Shown here: positions 35,946 through 44,804 of the stretch, piece after piece
Layout of the letters: each line of letters opens with the position of its first letter
How positions within the stretch are numbered: the first letter of the stretch is position 1
Assembly: GCA_937981955.1 (NCBI GenBank)
Contig: CALJNA010000005.1
Span: 1 to 60,429, forward strand
Length of the DNA stretch: 60,429 nucleotides
Reading direction: 5' to 3'
Source: an uncultured Granulosicoccaceae bacterium
Lineage (GTDB): Bacteria; Pseudomonadota; Gammaproteobacteria; Granulosicoccales; Granulosicoccaceae
The notes under the pieces: model-generated
Databases searched by the model: none
Told to the model about the DNA's origin: nothing
What the model saw: the letters and a program-made list of their open reading frames with translations, nothing else
Program-made: the position numbers and the translations under genes

Positions 35946-36974
35946 ATGACTATTTCAGAGCGCAGAGGAATAATCAGTGCAGGTACCTGGGCGCTGGATC
36001 GCTTAAAGCTGATCGATACCTGGCCGCAGGAAGAGCATCTGGCAAGAATCATCGATACCGATATGCAAGGTGGTGGCTCAGGTTATAATCTTGGGGTGGA
36101 TATACGTAGTCTTGATCCATCTTTACCCGTTGAAGCTATCGGTCTGGTTGGAACCGACTCCGATGGTGACTTTCTGATTGACAAAGCCGCGGCGGCTGGA
36201 ATTGATGTGACGCAGTTGCACCGCAGCGGCGAGGAAAGAACCTCGTATACCGACGTCATGAGTGACAGCGGTTCAGGAAAACGGACTTTCTTTCACTATC
36301 CCGGTACAAGTGATTTGTTATCGCCCAGGCATTTCGATTTTGATGGTTGCAATGGAAAGTTGCTACATCTGGGTTTGCTTGGAGTTCACAAAGCCATGGA
36401 TAACAAATGGCTGGAATTTGAAAATGGTTGGGTTGCCGTTCTTGCTGATGCCAAAGAACAAGGCATTGCGACAAACCTTGAACTTGTGTCTATTGATGCA
36501 CCGCTAATCCGAGAACTGGCGTTGCCCTGTCTGCCGTACGTGGACAGTCTTATAATTAATGAATACGAACTGGGTGCATTATCGGATATGCCGATTACCG
36601 ACAGTGATGGAGTCAACGCTGACATGTGTGCTCTGGCGGCATCATCCCTTTTTGAGCTCGGTTCAATGTCGCTAGTAGTTGTTCACTATCCTCAGGGGGC
36701 TGTAGCAGTCGATGCTAGAGGAAGCACATTAGCCAAAAGGAGCTTCGATGTGCACCCTTCCTGGATTCGCAGTGCAGTGGGAGCGGGGGATGCCTTTGCC
36801 GCTGGCATGCTCTATGGGTTACATGAAAACTGGACGCGTGATGCGTCTTTAGAGTTAGGGCACGCAGTTGCAGCTGCCAGTTTACGATCAGCCTCTACAG
36901 TAGGCTCAGTTGAGACAGTCGAGCAATGCCTGTCATTTGCGCGGAATGCATCAAAGCCTCAGCCACCGGATTAA
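35946..36974 (+). CDS. PfkB-family carbohydrate kinase
   Basis: This 342-residue ribokinase-fold kinase has the N-terminal GGSGYNLGVDI substrate segment and the C-terminal catalytic signature SAVGAGDAFAAGMLYGL, with the catalytic Asp. Its sugar substrate is not predictable. Translation is likely coupled to the aldolase-like gene 16 bases upstream. The two resemble kinase/aldolase pairs for sugar or polyol phosphates (as in 2-keto-3-deoxy or tagatose routes), but the first gene does not belong to those families. Confidence 0.88.
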   Translation: MTISERRGIISAGTWALDRLKLIDTWPQEEHLARIIDTDMQGGGSGYNLGVDIRSLDPSLPVEAIGLVGTDSDGDFLIDKAAAAGIDVTQLHRSGEERTSYTDVMSDSGSGKRTFFHYPGTSDLLSPRHFDFDGCNGKLLHLGLLGVHKAMDNKWLEFENGWVAVLADAKEQGIATNLELVSIDAPLIRELALPCLPYVDSLIINEYELGALSDMPITDSDGVNADMCALAASSLFELGSMSLVVVHYPQGAVAVDARGSTLAKRSFDVHPSWIRSAVGAGDAFAAGMLYGLHENWTRDASLELGHAVAAASLRSASTVGSVETVEQCLSFARNASKPQPPD

Positions 36975-37020
36975 AGCACCACCTTGCCAAGCTGAAAAAG
37001 CGTGCTTAGCGTTATTGCCT

Positions 37021-38058
37021 TTATTGAGGGTAAGGTTTCAGGCCAAGCAATATTTCGGATTTTTCAGTTAACGGTCGATCAACCAGTGTTTTGTCTGTGT
37101 AGCTAGCCAGAGTTTCCACGACACGTTGATAAACGACATCACGTTTTGGGCTTGTGTCGATTTCGATGCACTTATTGTTATTTTTAAAAAGCTCTACGGT
37201 TGGCAGTGTTTCCGCTTTAAAAGTATCGAACCTTAGTTTCATACTTTCAATGTTGTCATCGCTTCTGCCTGAGTACTTGGCACGACCCAATATACGTTTT
37301 TCCAATTCTGCAAACGGGCATTCAAAATACAGCATGGTGGGTAAAGCTGTTTCGTCCGCAAATTGATCATTCCATGCTTTTATGTTTTCCAGTGAGCGCG
37401 GAAAACCATCAATAAGGAAATTTTGTTTACCAGTGGTTCTGGTAATGAGTTCCATGGCATCTTTTAAAAGCACAACAACCATATCACTGGGAACCAGTTT
37501 TCCGGAAGTAATGATTTCCTCAATGGACTTTGCAACCGGGCCGCCGGTGGCTAACGTATCGCGCAGTAGATCGCCAGTTGACAGATGCGACCAGCCAAGC
37601 TGTTCTTCTGCAACTTCGCACATAGTGCCTTTACCGCTACCAGGTCCGCCAACCACGAAAACCACATTTGGTTCTGGGCAGGGTTTTCTTGGATCGTAGT
37701 AGTGGATGACAACCTTGGGTGCAGGTGCAACCCCCTTTTTGTAAACATGCCAACCATCGTTAGTGGGTGGTAACGGGTCTTCGCAGTCATAGTCATAGGC
37801 CAGATGACCATCAAGGCGGCAGATTCGCCATGATTTATAGCTATTGGAGTAGGACAGCGCAGGGCTTCTAGCGCTTTTACCGTCTGCTCGGTCCCAGGCC
37901 ATTTTACCGTTCCAGTAACCCTGGCTAGAGAGCGTTCCGGATTCGGACTCAGCGGGAGGAGCAGTGGAGGGTATGAACAAACCATCTACCTCTGGGAGAC
38001 CAGCACCTGATACCTCAATAAAGTAAGTGTTGGCGGGTAGCTCTTTAGAGTTACTCAT
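37021..38058 (-). CDS. Eukaryote-like UMP/CMP (adenylate) kinase with an extra N-terminal domain
   Basis: This 345-residue protein has a C-terminal nucleoside-monophosphate kinase. The P-loop GGPGSGKGT is at residues 137-145, followed by HLSTGDLLRD, FLIDGFPRSLEN and a short LID with SGRSDDN, the exact pattern of eukaryotic UMP-CMP kinases rather than bacterial Cmk or long-LID Adk. The first ~125 residues form a separate Trp/Tyr-rich domain (YFIEVSGAGLPEVDGLF, then SWRIC) that I do not recognise from bacterial kinases. In my recollection, similar W-rich modules occur in protein sets of marine algae, so transfer from a eukaryote is an inference. There is no signal peptide. It would phosphorylate CMP/UMP (or AMP). 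Confidence 0.78.
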   Translation of the reverse strand: MSNSKELPANTYFIEVSGAGLPEVDGLFIPSTAPPAESESGTLSSQGYWNGKMAWDRADGKSARSPALSYSNSYKSWRICRLDGHLAYDYDCEDPLPPTNDGWHVYKKGVAPAPKVVIHYYDPRKPCPEPNVVFVVGGPGSGKGTMCEVAEEQLGWSHLSTGDLLRDTLATGGPVAKSIEEIITSGKLVPSDMVVVLLKDAMELITRTTGKQNFLIDGFPRSLENIKAWNDQFADETALPTMLYFECPFAELEKRILGRAKYSGRSDDNIESMKLRFDTFKAETLPTVELFKNNNKCIEIDTSPKRDVVYQRVVETLASYTDKTLVDRPLTEKSEILLGLKPYPQ

Positions 38059-38191
38059 AGAAATATCTGTGTAATCGATTTAGGGATCTTAACCGTTTTG
38101 AGGAATGTTGTCGTCATCACAACACTGATTTATTGCCATCGATATGGGTTCGTTTTGATTCGACTTGAACGGTGTTTCGAAATAAATAGTG

Positions 38192-39058
38192 TTATGGCAT
38201 TTCTTCGAACTGGGGGACATCGTCGGGTATGTTGTACCAAGGTGCCATGCTGCCAACATAGATGTGACCCTTTGCTGGAACACCGGGCGCGTCATCAAGC
38301 GAGCCGGCTGGTATGTTAAACATAGGGCTATTTTCAGATTTTCTCGGAACTGATGAACCGCAATCTTTACAAAAGCTGTTTCCGAATCGTTCGGCATCAG
38401 GAAGATCGTAAACCGTAATATTGTCTGAGCCTCGTACCCATTCAAACGCATCCGGTTTAACAAAGGCATTGGAAGCATGCGCAGCACCTTTGACTTTTCT
38501 GCAACGTGTGCAATGGCAGTTCATCATGAACTCAGCTGCGCCCTTAAACCTAAACGCGACTTTGCCGCAGGCGCAGCTGCCGCCCGAGTATTGTTTACCA
38601 GCGATACCGGCAAGATTTTCGCGAGACACGACGCGGTTTTTGTCGTTGTCTCCATACTCGGTTATTTGCTTTATATTATCGGTTATGTCAAACCACGGGG
38701 CTTTTGACTCGACAAATATATGAGATTCTGCTCGATTGCCTGGATCGCTATCGAGCAAGCCTGCGGGAATGCACCAGTTATTTTGATGGTTCGCAGGCAT
38801 TGGCAACACTGAACCGCATTGTTTACAAAAAGAGCGGATAAATCCTTTTGATGACTCAACGTTAGTTACCAGTGTTTCGCCTTTTTTCCAGTCAAGTGTT
38901 TCGGCATTAAAATAAGTCGCGAAGGCTGCCCCGTGAATTTTTCGGCACATGGAGCAATGACAATGCGCCATCGGAGAGAAAGTTCCGTCGATGGAAAATG
39001 CAACCTCGCCGCATAAGCAAGACCCGTGAACAGGTTTTTGACCTTGAGTATCAGACAT
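38192..39058 (-). CDS. Two-domain GFA-like (CENP-V/GFA) zinc protein
   Basis: This is a 288-residue protein made of two GFA domains. Each has the Cys set GSCxCGxVAF, CHCxxCRK and FCKxCGS, for zinc binding (first domain 1-130, second 155-285). GFA proteins are glutathione-dependent formaldehyde-activating-like or of unknown function. Tandem fusion is unusual for the family, which is mostly single-domain (about 130-190 residues). It lies 133 bases upstream of the UMP/CMP kinase gene on the same strand, but cotranscription is uncertain. Confidence 0.85.
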   Translation of the reverse strand: MSDTQGQKPVHGSCLCGEVAFSIDGTFSPMAHCHCSMCRKIHGAAFATYFNAETLDWKKGETLVTNVESSKGFIRSFCKQCGSVLPMPANHQNNWCIPAGLLDSDPGNRAESHIFVESKAPWFDITDNIKQITEYGDNDKNRVVSRENLAGIAGKQYSGGSCACGKVAFRFKGAAEFMMNCHCTRCRKVKGAAHASNAFVKPDAFEWVRGSDNITVYDLPDAERFGNSFCKDCGSSVPRKSENSPMFNIPAGSLDDAPGVPAKGHIYVGSMAPWYNIPDDVPQFEEMP

Positions 39059-39171
39059 TAACCAATCTTCCTAATAGTAGCGATGTTCACGCGTGTTAAA
39101 CCGCACATAATCTACTGTGCCGCTACACGATTCACTCTATAATAGCAGCAGTTAAGTTCAAGGAGCTGCTG

Positions 39172-40371
39172 TTGAGCGCTTATTTAATTGAATGGCTTAA
39201 TCTGCTGGGACGCTGGGTTCACATGATCACCGGTATCGCATGGATTGGGGCCTCGTTTTACTTCATTTGGCTTGATAACCATCTGGAAACACCGAAAGAG
39301 CAAGCCGATGCTGAGAAAGGCGTTTCGGGCGAACTCTGGTCGGTCCATGGTGGAGGTGTTTATCACGCTCAAAAATACCAGGTAGCGCCACCTGTTTTGC
39401 CAGAACGGTTGCACTGGTTTAAATGGGAGGCCTACACCACATGGATATCTGGCATGTTCATGATGGCTTTGATGTATTGGTATGGAGCCGAAATATATCT
39501 GATCGACCCGGGCGTGGCAGCACTTTCGAAACCAGCGGCCATTATTATCGGCATTGCAGTGATTGCCTTTGGCTGGTTCGCCTACGACTGGTTGTGCAAA
39601 AGTGATATTGGAAAAAACGATCGCAATCTGTCACTTATTATTTTTGTCGCGCTGACTATTCTGGCTTTCCTGCTTTGTCAGATTTTTAGCGGCCGCGGAG
39701 CCTACATGCATTTCGGTGCCATGCTGGGAACCATTATGGTCGGCAATGTCTTCTTTATCATTATTCCCGGCCAGAAAGATTTACTCCATGCAAAAGCCAC
39801 TGGTGGATCGCCCGACCCAATTCACGGCATTCGCGGAAAGCAGCGCTCGGTACACAATACATTTTTTACCCTGCCGGTGCTGTTTGTGATGATCAGCAAT
39901 CATTATGCGATGACATACGGCCATAAGTTGAACTGGCTTATTCTTATTGTTATCACACTAATAGGTGCGCTGATCCGGGTCTACTTTGTTGCCCGACACA
40001 AAGGTCGTGCGTCTGTAGTACCGTTGGTTGTTGCTGCAGTATTGCTGCTGGGAATAATCGCGTTAATGGCGCCAACCAAGCCACCGCAATCTGCATCCAA
40101 TTCAACAGAAAGTAAGGTGTCAATCAGTACCGTTCACAGCATTGTTGTTGATCGCTGCAGTTCTTGCCATGCTGAACAACCAACCCAACCGGGTTTCGCT
40201 GCTGCGCCAAAAGGGGTGGTGTTTGCTACTGAAGAAGATACATTACGTCAGGCCGATACAATCTACCAGCAAACAGTGGTTACCAGAGCCATGCCGATCG
40301 GTAATTTGACTGGAATTACCGAGCAGGAACGTGAAACGGTGAACCAGTGGTACGCTCAGATACCGCGTTAG
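39172..40371 (+). CDS. puuD: Urate hydroxylase PuuD with C-terminal cytochrome c domain
   Basis: PuuD oxidises urate to 5-hydroxyisourate in the membrane, passing electrons to the respiratory chain rather than to O2. The protein has about eight membrane helices, starting with HMITGIAWIGASFYFIWLDN and the conserved GGVYHAQKY segment. The soluble C-terminal domain has a single cytochrome c motif CSSCH and a Met ligand in the RAMPIGNL segment. It starts at a TTG preceded by AGGAG six bases upstream. A TATAAT box lies at 39138-39143 without a clear -35. No other purine gene is in the window. It precedes the tandem thioredoxin gene by 80 bases. Confidence 0.93.
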   Translation: MSAYLIEWLNLLGRWVHMITGIAWIGASFYFIWLDNHLETPKEQADAEKGVSGELWSVHGGGVYHAQKYQVAPPVLPERLHWFKWEAYTTWISGMFMMALMYWYGAEIYLIDPGVAALSKPAAIIIGIAVIAFGWFAYDWLCKSDIGKNDRNLSLIIFVALTILAFLLCQIFSGRGAYMHFGAMLGTIMVGNVFFIIIPGQKDLLHAKATGGSPDPIHGIRGKQRSVHNTFFTLPVLFVMISNHYAMTYGHKLNWLILIVITLIGALIRVYFVARHKGRASVVPLVVAAVLLLGIIALMAPTKPPQSASNSTESKVSISTVHSIVVDRCSSCHAEQPTQPGFAAAPKGVVFATEEDTLRQADTIYQQTVVTRAMPIGNLTGITEQERETVNQWYAQIPR

Positions 40372-40451
40372 GCGGCGCCATACCAATCTATTGGAAACCT
40401 GCACGTATTTAGTTCATAATTTGAACAGACTCAAAAAAATGGGGGGTACTC

Positions 40452-41543
40452 ATGATCTTAAACCAATGCAGCAATCATCATTATTGGCATGGCGCACTCA
40501 CTCGAAACGCGTTATCACGTGTTCTACTAACTTTGCTCTTTTTGTTTGTTCTGCCTGCCCAGGCAGACAGCACTGATACGAAACAGGGTGAATTCATCGG
40601 TGCGATGGAAACAGTGTATCCGGACTGGTTTAAAGTCAGTTTTATGGAACTGGAAGAAGATGTTGCTGAGGCTGCTGCAGAAGGCAAACGGTTAATGTTG
40701 TTGTTCCATCAAAATGGGTGTCCTTACTGCAATGCGTTTGTTGAACGTAATCTGGCACAAAGCGATATTGAGCAAACGTTAAAAGACCAATTTGATGTAG
40801 TTGAATTCAATCTGTGGGGTGACCGTGAAGTGGTGAGCATAGACGGCACTACCTATACAGAAAAGGAGTTTGGTGCAGCGCTTGGTGTTCAGTTTACGCC
40901 GACCATATTATTTCTTACTGAAGAAGGGAAACTGTCTTTAAGATTGAATGGTTACTACGATCCCGATCGATTTCGCGTTGCACTGGATTATGTCACCAAC
41001 AAAATGGAATCGACCTTATCGTTTAATGAGTTTATTGCCTCACAAGAAAAACCCACTTCGTCTAAATCGTTATTAACACGAGATTATTTTACCGGGCCCA
41101 TTTCAGAGGCAGCATCAAGAGAAGACAAAGCGAACAAACCGATGATTCTCATTTTTGAACAAGGCTCCTGTCAGAACTGTGAGATATTGCATGATAATAT
41201 TTTATCCCGCAAAGAAAGCCTTTCAATGCTGGCCGAGTTTGATGTCTATCAAATTGACATGTGGGGACGCGACACAATAAAAACACCAGATGGCAAAGAG
41301 ACAACCGGTCGTGAGTGGAGTAAGGAGCTAAATGTTAGTTACGCTCCAACGATGATCTTGTATGCAGCCGACGGTACCGAAGTCATACGCTCCGAATCAT
41401 TTCTGAAAACATTCCACAACCAATCTATCATGGACTATGTCAGTAGCGATGCCTGGCGCGAAGAGCCCAGCTTTCAGCGATTCCTTTCTGCGCGTGCCGA
41501 TAAACTGCGCGAAGAAGGACAAGACGTTAATATCTGGGACTAA
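40452..41543 (+). CDS. Exported tandem thioredoxin-fold protein (SoxW-like)
   Basis: This is a 363-residue protein with a signal peptide (VLLTLLFLFVLPAQA). Two thioredoxin-like domains follow: the first has NGCPYCNAF, the second QGSCQNCEIL; each also has a cis-Pro segment (FTPTILFL, YAPTMILY). The pair resembles SoxW/DsbC-related periplasmic thiol oxidoreductases. The duplication within one chain is uncommon. It may keep cytochrome c or other envelope proteins reduced; its neighbour PuuD carries a cytochrome domain. The GGGGGG site precedes the ATG. Confidence 0.82.
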   Translation: MILNQCSNHHYWHGALTRNALSRVLLTLLFLFVLPAQADSTDTKQGEFIGAMETVYPDWFKVSFMELEEDVAEAAAEGKRLMLLFHQNGCPYCNAFVERNLAQSDIEQTLKDQFDVVEFNLWGDREVVSIDGTTYTEKEFGAALGVQFTPTILFLTEEGKLSLRLNGYYDPDRFRVALDYVTNKMESTLSFNEFIASQEKPTSSKSLLTRDYFTGPISEAASREDKANKPMILIFEQGSCQNCEILHDNILSRKESLSMLAEFDVYQIDMWGRDTIKTPDGKETTGREWSKELNVSYAPTMILYAADGTEVIRSESFLKTFHNQSIMDYVSSDAWREEPSFQRFLSARADKLREEGQDVNIWD

Positions 41544-41660
41544 TTTGCAGCAGAAGTTGCGAAGTGGCCTTACGTTAGAGCGGTCTCATTCATGCAGCGC
41601 CGTCGCATACACGTAGAAGTATTCAAGCACTATCGAGAACTACCGGGAAGTAACAGAATT

Positions 41661-42953
41661 ATGAGTACTGAGAATGACGGTGCCTATCACAACATCAGAA
41701 TACCACCACGCGTTAAGCCCAGTGGTTGCCCGATAGACCACGACTTCACTACCTTTACCGATGAATATTTGATAAATCCTTACCCTGAATTAAAACGGAT
41801 AAGGGATGAAAACCCAGTATTTTATTCCGAAAAACTAGGGTATCTGGTAGTCACCAGAATGGAAGATGTCACAGAAGTGTTTCGTGACCACGATGTGTAT
41901 TCATCAGCAAACGTTCAAGACCCTGTTTTTCCGGTTTGTGAAAAGGCTGCAGCCGTGCTGGCGGCCGAAGATTTCAATCCTGTTGCGGTTATGTCTAATC
42001 GACAACAACCGGATCACACCAGAATAAAAAAATACACCAAAGAGGGTTTTTCGGGTCGTCGCATGAAAGTGCTCGAACCTTATATACGCAGGCGCAGTCA
42101 GGAACTGATCGATGAGATGATCAAGAAGGGTGGGCCCGTAGATTTTGTTAGCGCGTTCGGGCATCCGCTGCCAGGTCAAATTATCTTTCGTTTTATTGGT
42201 TTTGATGAGGCGGATGATGATCAGCTCATGCAGTGGACAGGAAATCGGCTGGCATTTACCTGGGGAAACCCCGGGGAAGATGAACAAGTTGAAATAGCGG
42301 AGAAAATGTTGAAGTACTGGCGTTATTGCCGTGAGTTTGTGGCTTCCAGATGGACTGATAGAAAAGACGATCTAACATCAGAGTTATTGAACGCGCATGA
42401 GGCTGATCCAAACGAACTTGCTTATCGTGAGGTAGAGTCGATTATTTACGGGCATTCGTTTGCCGGACATGAAATTGTCAGCAACTTTATGAGTAACTCG
42501 CTGCTTTGTCTTTTGCCAAGGCGTGATGACTGGGAAGCAATATGCAAAGACCCGGCATTAATACCCAATGCATTGGAAGAAGTGCTTCGGTACGAATCAC
42601 CTCAAACTAGCTGGAGGCGGGTGACGAATATAGATACCAGTATTGCAGGTGTTGACATACCTGCAGGAACCCAGGTGTTTTTAAGCCTTGGTGCCGCCAA
42701 TCACCAGCCTTCTCTTTTCGAGTCGCCAGCAGAGTTTGACATGAAAAGAAAGAACGCTCGAAAACACATTTCATTTGGGCACGGCATTCATTTTTGTCTT
42801 GGAGCGAGACTGGCGCGTCTGGAAGGTGTTATAGCGATGGAGGCGCTATCTCAAAGGTTACCTGGCTTGCGCTTGGTGGATGACCAGAACTTGAATTACT
42901 CGGCCAACATCACTTTCCGGGGACCATCAAAATTAATGATTGACTGGGATTAA
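41661..42953 (+). CDS. Cytochrome P450 lacking the I-helix threonine
   Basis: This P450 has about 430 residues, with the heme loop FGHGIHFCLGARLAR and the ExxR motif in LEEVLRYESP. The I-helix reads YGHSFAGHEIVSN; the AGHE start is normal, but the oxygen-activating Thr is replaced by Ile, so a different proton-delivery route or a peroxygenase-like mode is possible. The ATG at 41661 was chosen; the frame is open to 41592. It is followed 42 bases later by an Old Yellow Enzyme gene, so they may act on the same substrate (alkene reduction plus hydroxylation). No redox partner gene is near. Confidence 0.88.
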   Translation: MSTENDGAYHNIRIPPRVKPSGCPIDHDFTTFTDEYLINPYPELKRIRDENPVFYSEKLGYLVVTRMEDVTEVFRDHDVYSSANVQDPVFPVCEKAAAVLAAEDFNPVAVMSNRQQPDHTRIKKYTKEGFSGRRMKVLEPYIRRRSQELIDEMIKKGGPVDFVSAFGHPLPGQIIFRFIGFDEADDDQLMQWTGNRLAFTWGNPGEDEQVEIAEKMLKYWRYCREFVASRWTDRKDDLTSELLNAHEADPNELAYREVESIIYGHSFAGHEIVSNFMSNSLLCLLPRRDDWEAICKDPALIPNALEEVLRYESPQTSWRRVTNIDTSIAGVDIPAGTQVFLSLGAANHQPSLFESPAEFDMKRKNARKHISFGHGIHFCLGARLARLEGVIAMEALSQRLPGLRLVDDQNLNYSANITFRGPSKLMIDWD

Positions 42954-42995
42954 TAGGATCGCAGCCAGTTCTAACAATAAAGCTAGCCTGAAACC

Positions 42996-44171
42996 ATGAG
43001 CTCATCACTGTTTAGCCCGATCACCATCCGCAAAACCAGTTTCAGTAACCGTGTGGTTGTATCCCCTTTATGTATGTACTCGGCTATTGGTGGGGTGGCA
43101 CAGCCTTTCCATTTCTCGCATTTGAGCACCTTTGCACGAGGTGGTGCTGGGCTGGTCTTTGCCGAGGCCACAGCCGTTAGTGCGGCAGGGCGAATTACGC
43201 CACAGTGTTTGGGTATCTGGAACAAGGAGCAGGCCGATGCATTGGCACCGATTGCAAAATTTATAAGCGACGCTGGTAGCGTACCTGGAATTCAATTAGC
43301 GCATGCAGGCAGAAAGGCGTCAACAGCACCACCTTACGATGGTGGCAAACCACTCGCCAAAGATCACCCTGACGCCTGGTCCGTTGTCGGGCCAACCAGC
43401 ACCCCGGTGGCAAATGGTTTTGCCGTTCCACATGAACTCAGCATTGACGAAATCTTCGCACTTGTAGAACAATTTGCTGATGCGGCCGATCGAGCAATTT
43501 ATGCTGGATTTAAAGTCATAGAGATTCACGGTGCACACGGTTATTTAATCAATAGCTTTTTATCACCAATAACGAACACGCGTACTGATGAGTATGGAGG
43601 CTCACTAGAACATCGTATGCGTTTTGCGTTGGAAGTCACACGAGCAACACGCAAAAGAATTGGTGAGTCTGTGCCGCTATTTTTTAGAATCTCTGCAATA
43701 GATAATATAGACAGCGGATGGTCAATGGATGATTCTGTTGTTTTGTGCAATGCATTGGCAAACGAAGGCGTTGACATTGTAGATTGTTCATCGGGCGGTA
43801 TTGCGGGAGCACCACGTTTTCGTGCGGCTGATGATGGTAAACCACTGGGTAAAGCGCTGGGTCGTGAGCAGGGTTTTCAAGTCCCGTTTGCTGAGCGCAT
43901 TAAAGCCGAGACACCACTTGGTAGTATGGCCGTCGGTGTCATCGTTGAGCCAGACTATGCAGAATCTATTGTGAATTCAGGGCAGGCTGATTTTGTCGCA
44001 TTGGGTCGTGAACTAATGTACAACCCGTTCTGGCCATTGCATGCAGCAGAGCACCTTGGTGCGAATACCGAAAATAATCTATGGCCCAAGCAGTACGCAT
44101 GGGCCATTGTTCGACGACAAGAAATACTGAATAGTCGCGCCGCAGAAGGCGGCACACCTCCGGAAAGTTAG
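42996..44171 (+). CDS. Old Yellow Enzyme family NADH:flavin oxidoreductase (YqjM-like)
   Basis: This 391-residue FMN enzyme reduces activated C=C bonds. Typical blocks are VVVSPLCMYSA at the N terminus (with the Cys that modulates FMN in YqjM), GIQLAHAGRKAS, IHGAHGYLINSFLSP, EYGGSLEHRMRF, and the C-terminal ADFVALGRELMYNPFW. It is probably cotranscribed with the P450 gene upstream. The physiological substrate is unknown. Confidence 0.92.
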   Translation: MSSSLFSPITIRKTSFSNRVVVSPLCMYSAIGGVAQPFHFSHLSTFARGGAGLVFAEATAVSAAGRITPQCLGIWNKEQADALAPIAKFISDAGSVPGIQLAHAGRKASTAPPYDGGKPLAKDHPDAWSVVGPTSTPVANGFAVPHELSIDEIFALVEQFADAADRAIYAGFKVIEIHGAHGYLINSFLSPITNTRTDEYGGSLEHRMRFALEVTRATRKRIGESVPLFFRISAIDNIDSGWSMDDSVVLCNALANEGVDIVDCSSGGIAGAPRFRAADDGKPLGKALGREQGFQVPFAERIKAETPLGSMAVGVIVEPDYAESIVNSGQADFVALGRELMYNPFWPLHAAEHLGANTENNLWPKQYAWAIVRRQEILNSRAAEGGTPPES

Positions 44172-44222
44172 ATAACTCTCTTCATGGTCGGCATAGTTTG
44201 CTTATCAATTGATCGCAGCTGA

Positions 44223-44804
44223 TTAAATTTTAACAGCAGTCAGCTGTTGTACCGGTTTCGCGACTACCACATATCTGAGTGGTCCACCCGTTTGCAACGC
44301 ATTAAACGGGTAGCAGGTGACCAATACGAGCCCATGCTTATCCGGATTTATCGACAAGGTAGTTTCATCCCGGTTTGCTACGAACTGATCAACAACTCGA
44401 TAGTGTGTGTGGCTACCATCCAGCGTTTGCAACTGCAACACATCTCCAGACTCAATATGTTGCAAAAACGCCAGGTGACTATCGCGATGCCCGCCCAGGG
44501 CAAAGGTTCCGCCAGATGCCGTGTTTGATGAACCGGCTATTCTGCCGGGTCCAAACGCCATGGCTTCACCGGACACGCCCTCCAGTACCACCAGTGATTG
44601 TTTTGTTTTTGTTACAAGCAACTTCGCAACTGGCCAGGTATCAGCCCACGGCCATGCCTTGTTGGTTTCCCCGGAACTAAGGGCCTGCTGCCACGCGCGT
44701 TCCAGTAACACTTGTCCAAGAATGCTCTTTGACTGTAACCAGGCTGAGCTTGAAAAAGAGAATAGCGCGATTGCCGTACTACAAACAAAAATAATACGAC
44801 TCAT
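44223..44804 (-). CDS. Class GN sortase
   Basis: This 193-residue membrane-anchored transpeptidase of Gram-negative marine bacteria has an N-terminal anchor (IIFVCSTAIALFSFSSSAW). The catalytic His lies in GGHRDSHLAF, the Cys in LVTCYPFNAL, and the Arg in GGPLRYVVVAK. Its only clear partner is the adjacent target gene, whose stop overlaps this ATG by four bases (ATGA), so the two are translated together. It would cleave the target's C-terminal sorting signal and join it to an envelope acceptor not yet known. Confidence 0.92.
   Translation of the reverse strand: MSRIIFVCSTAIALFSFSSSAWLQSKSILGQVLLERAWQQALSSGETNKAWPWADTWPVAKLLVTKTKQSLVVLEGVSGEAMAFGPGRIAGSSNTASGGTFALGGHRDSHLAFLQHIESGDVLQLQTLDGSHTHYRVVDQFVANRDETTLSINPDKHGLVLVTCYPFNALQTGGPLRYVVVAKPVQQLTAVKI

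Noticed and set aside
37551-37985. 144-residue frame inside the UMP/CMP kinase gene
   Set aside because: Lies in another frame of the kinase gene, which has clear family motifs.
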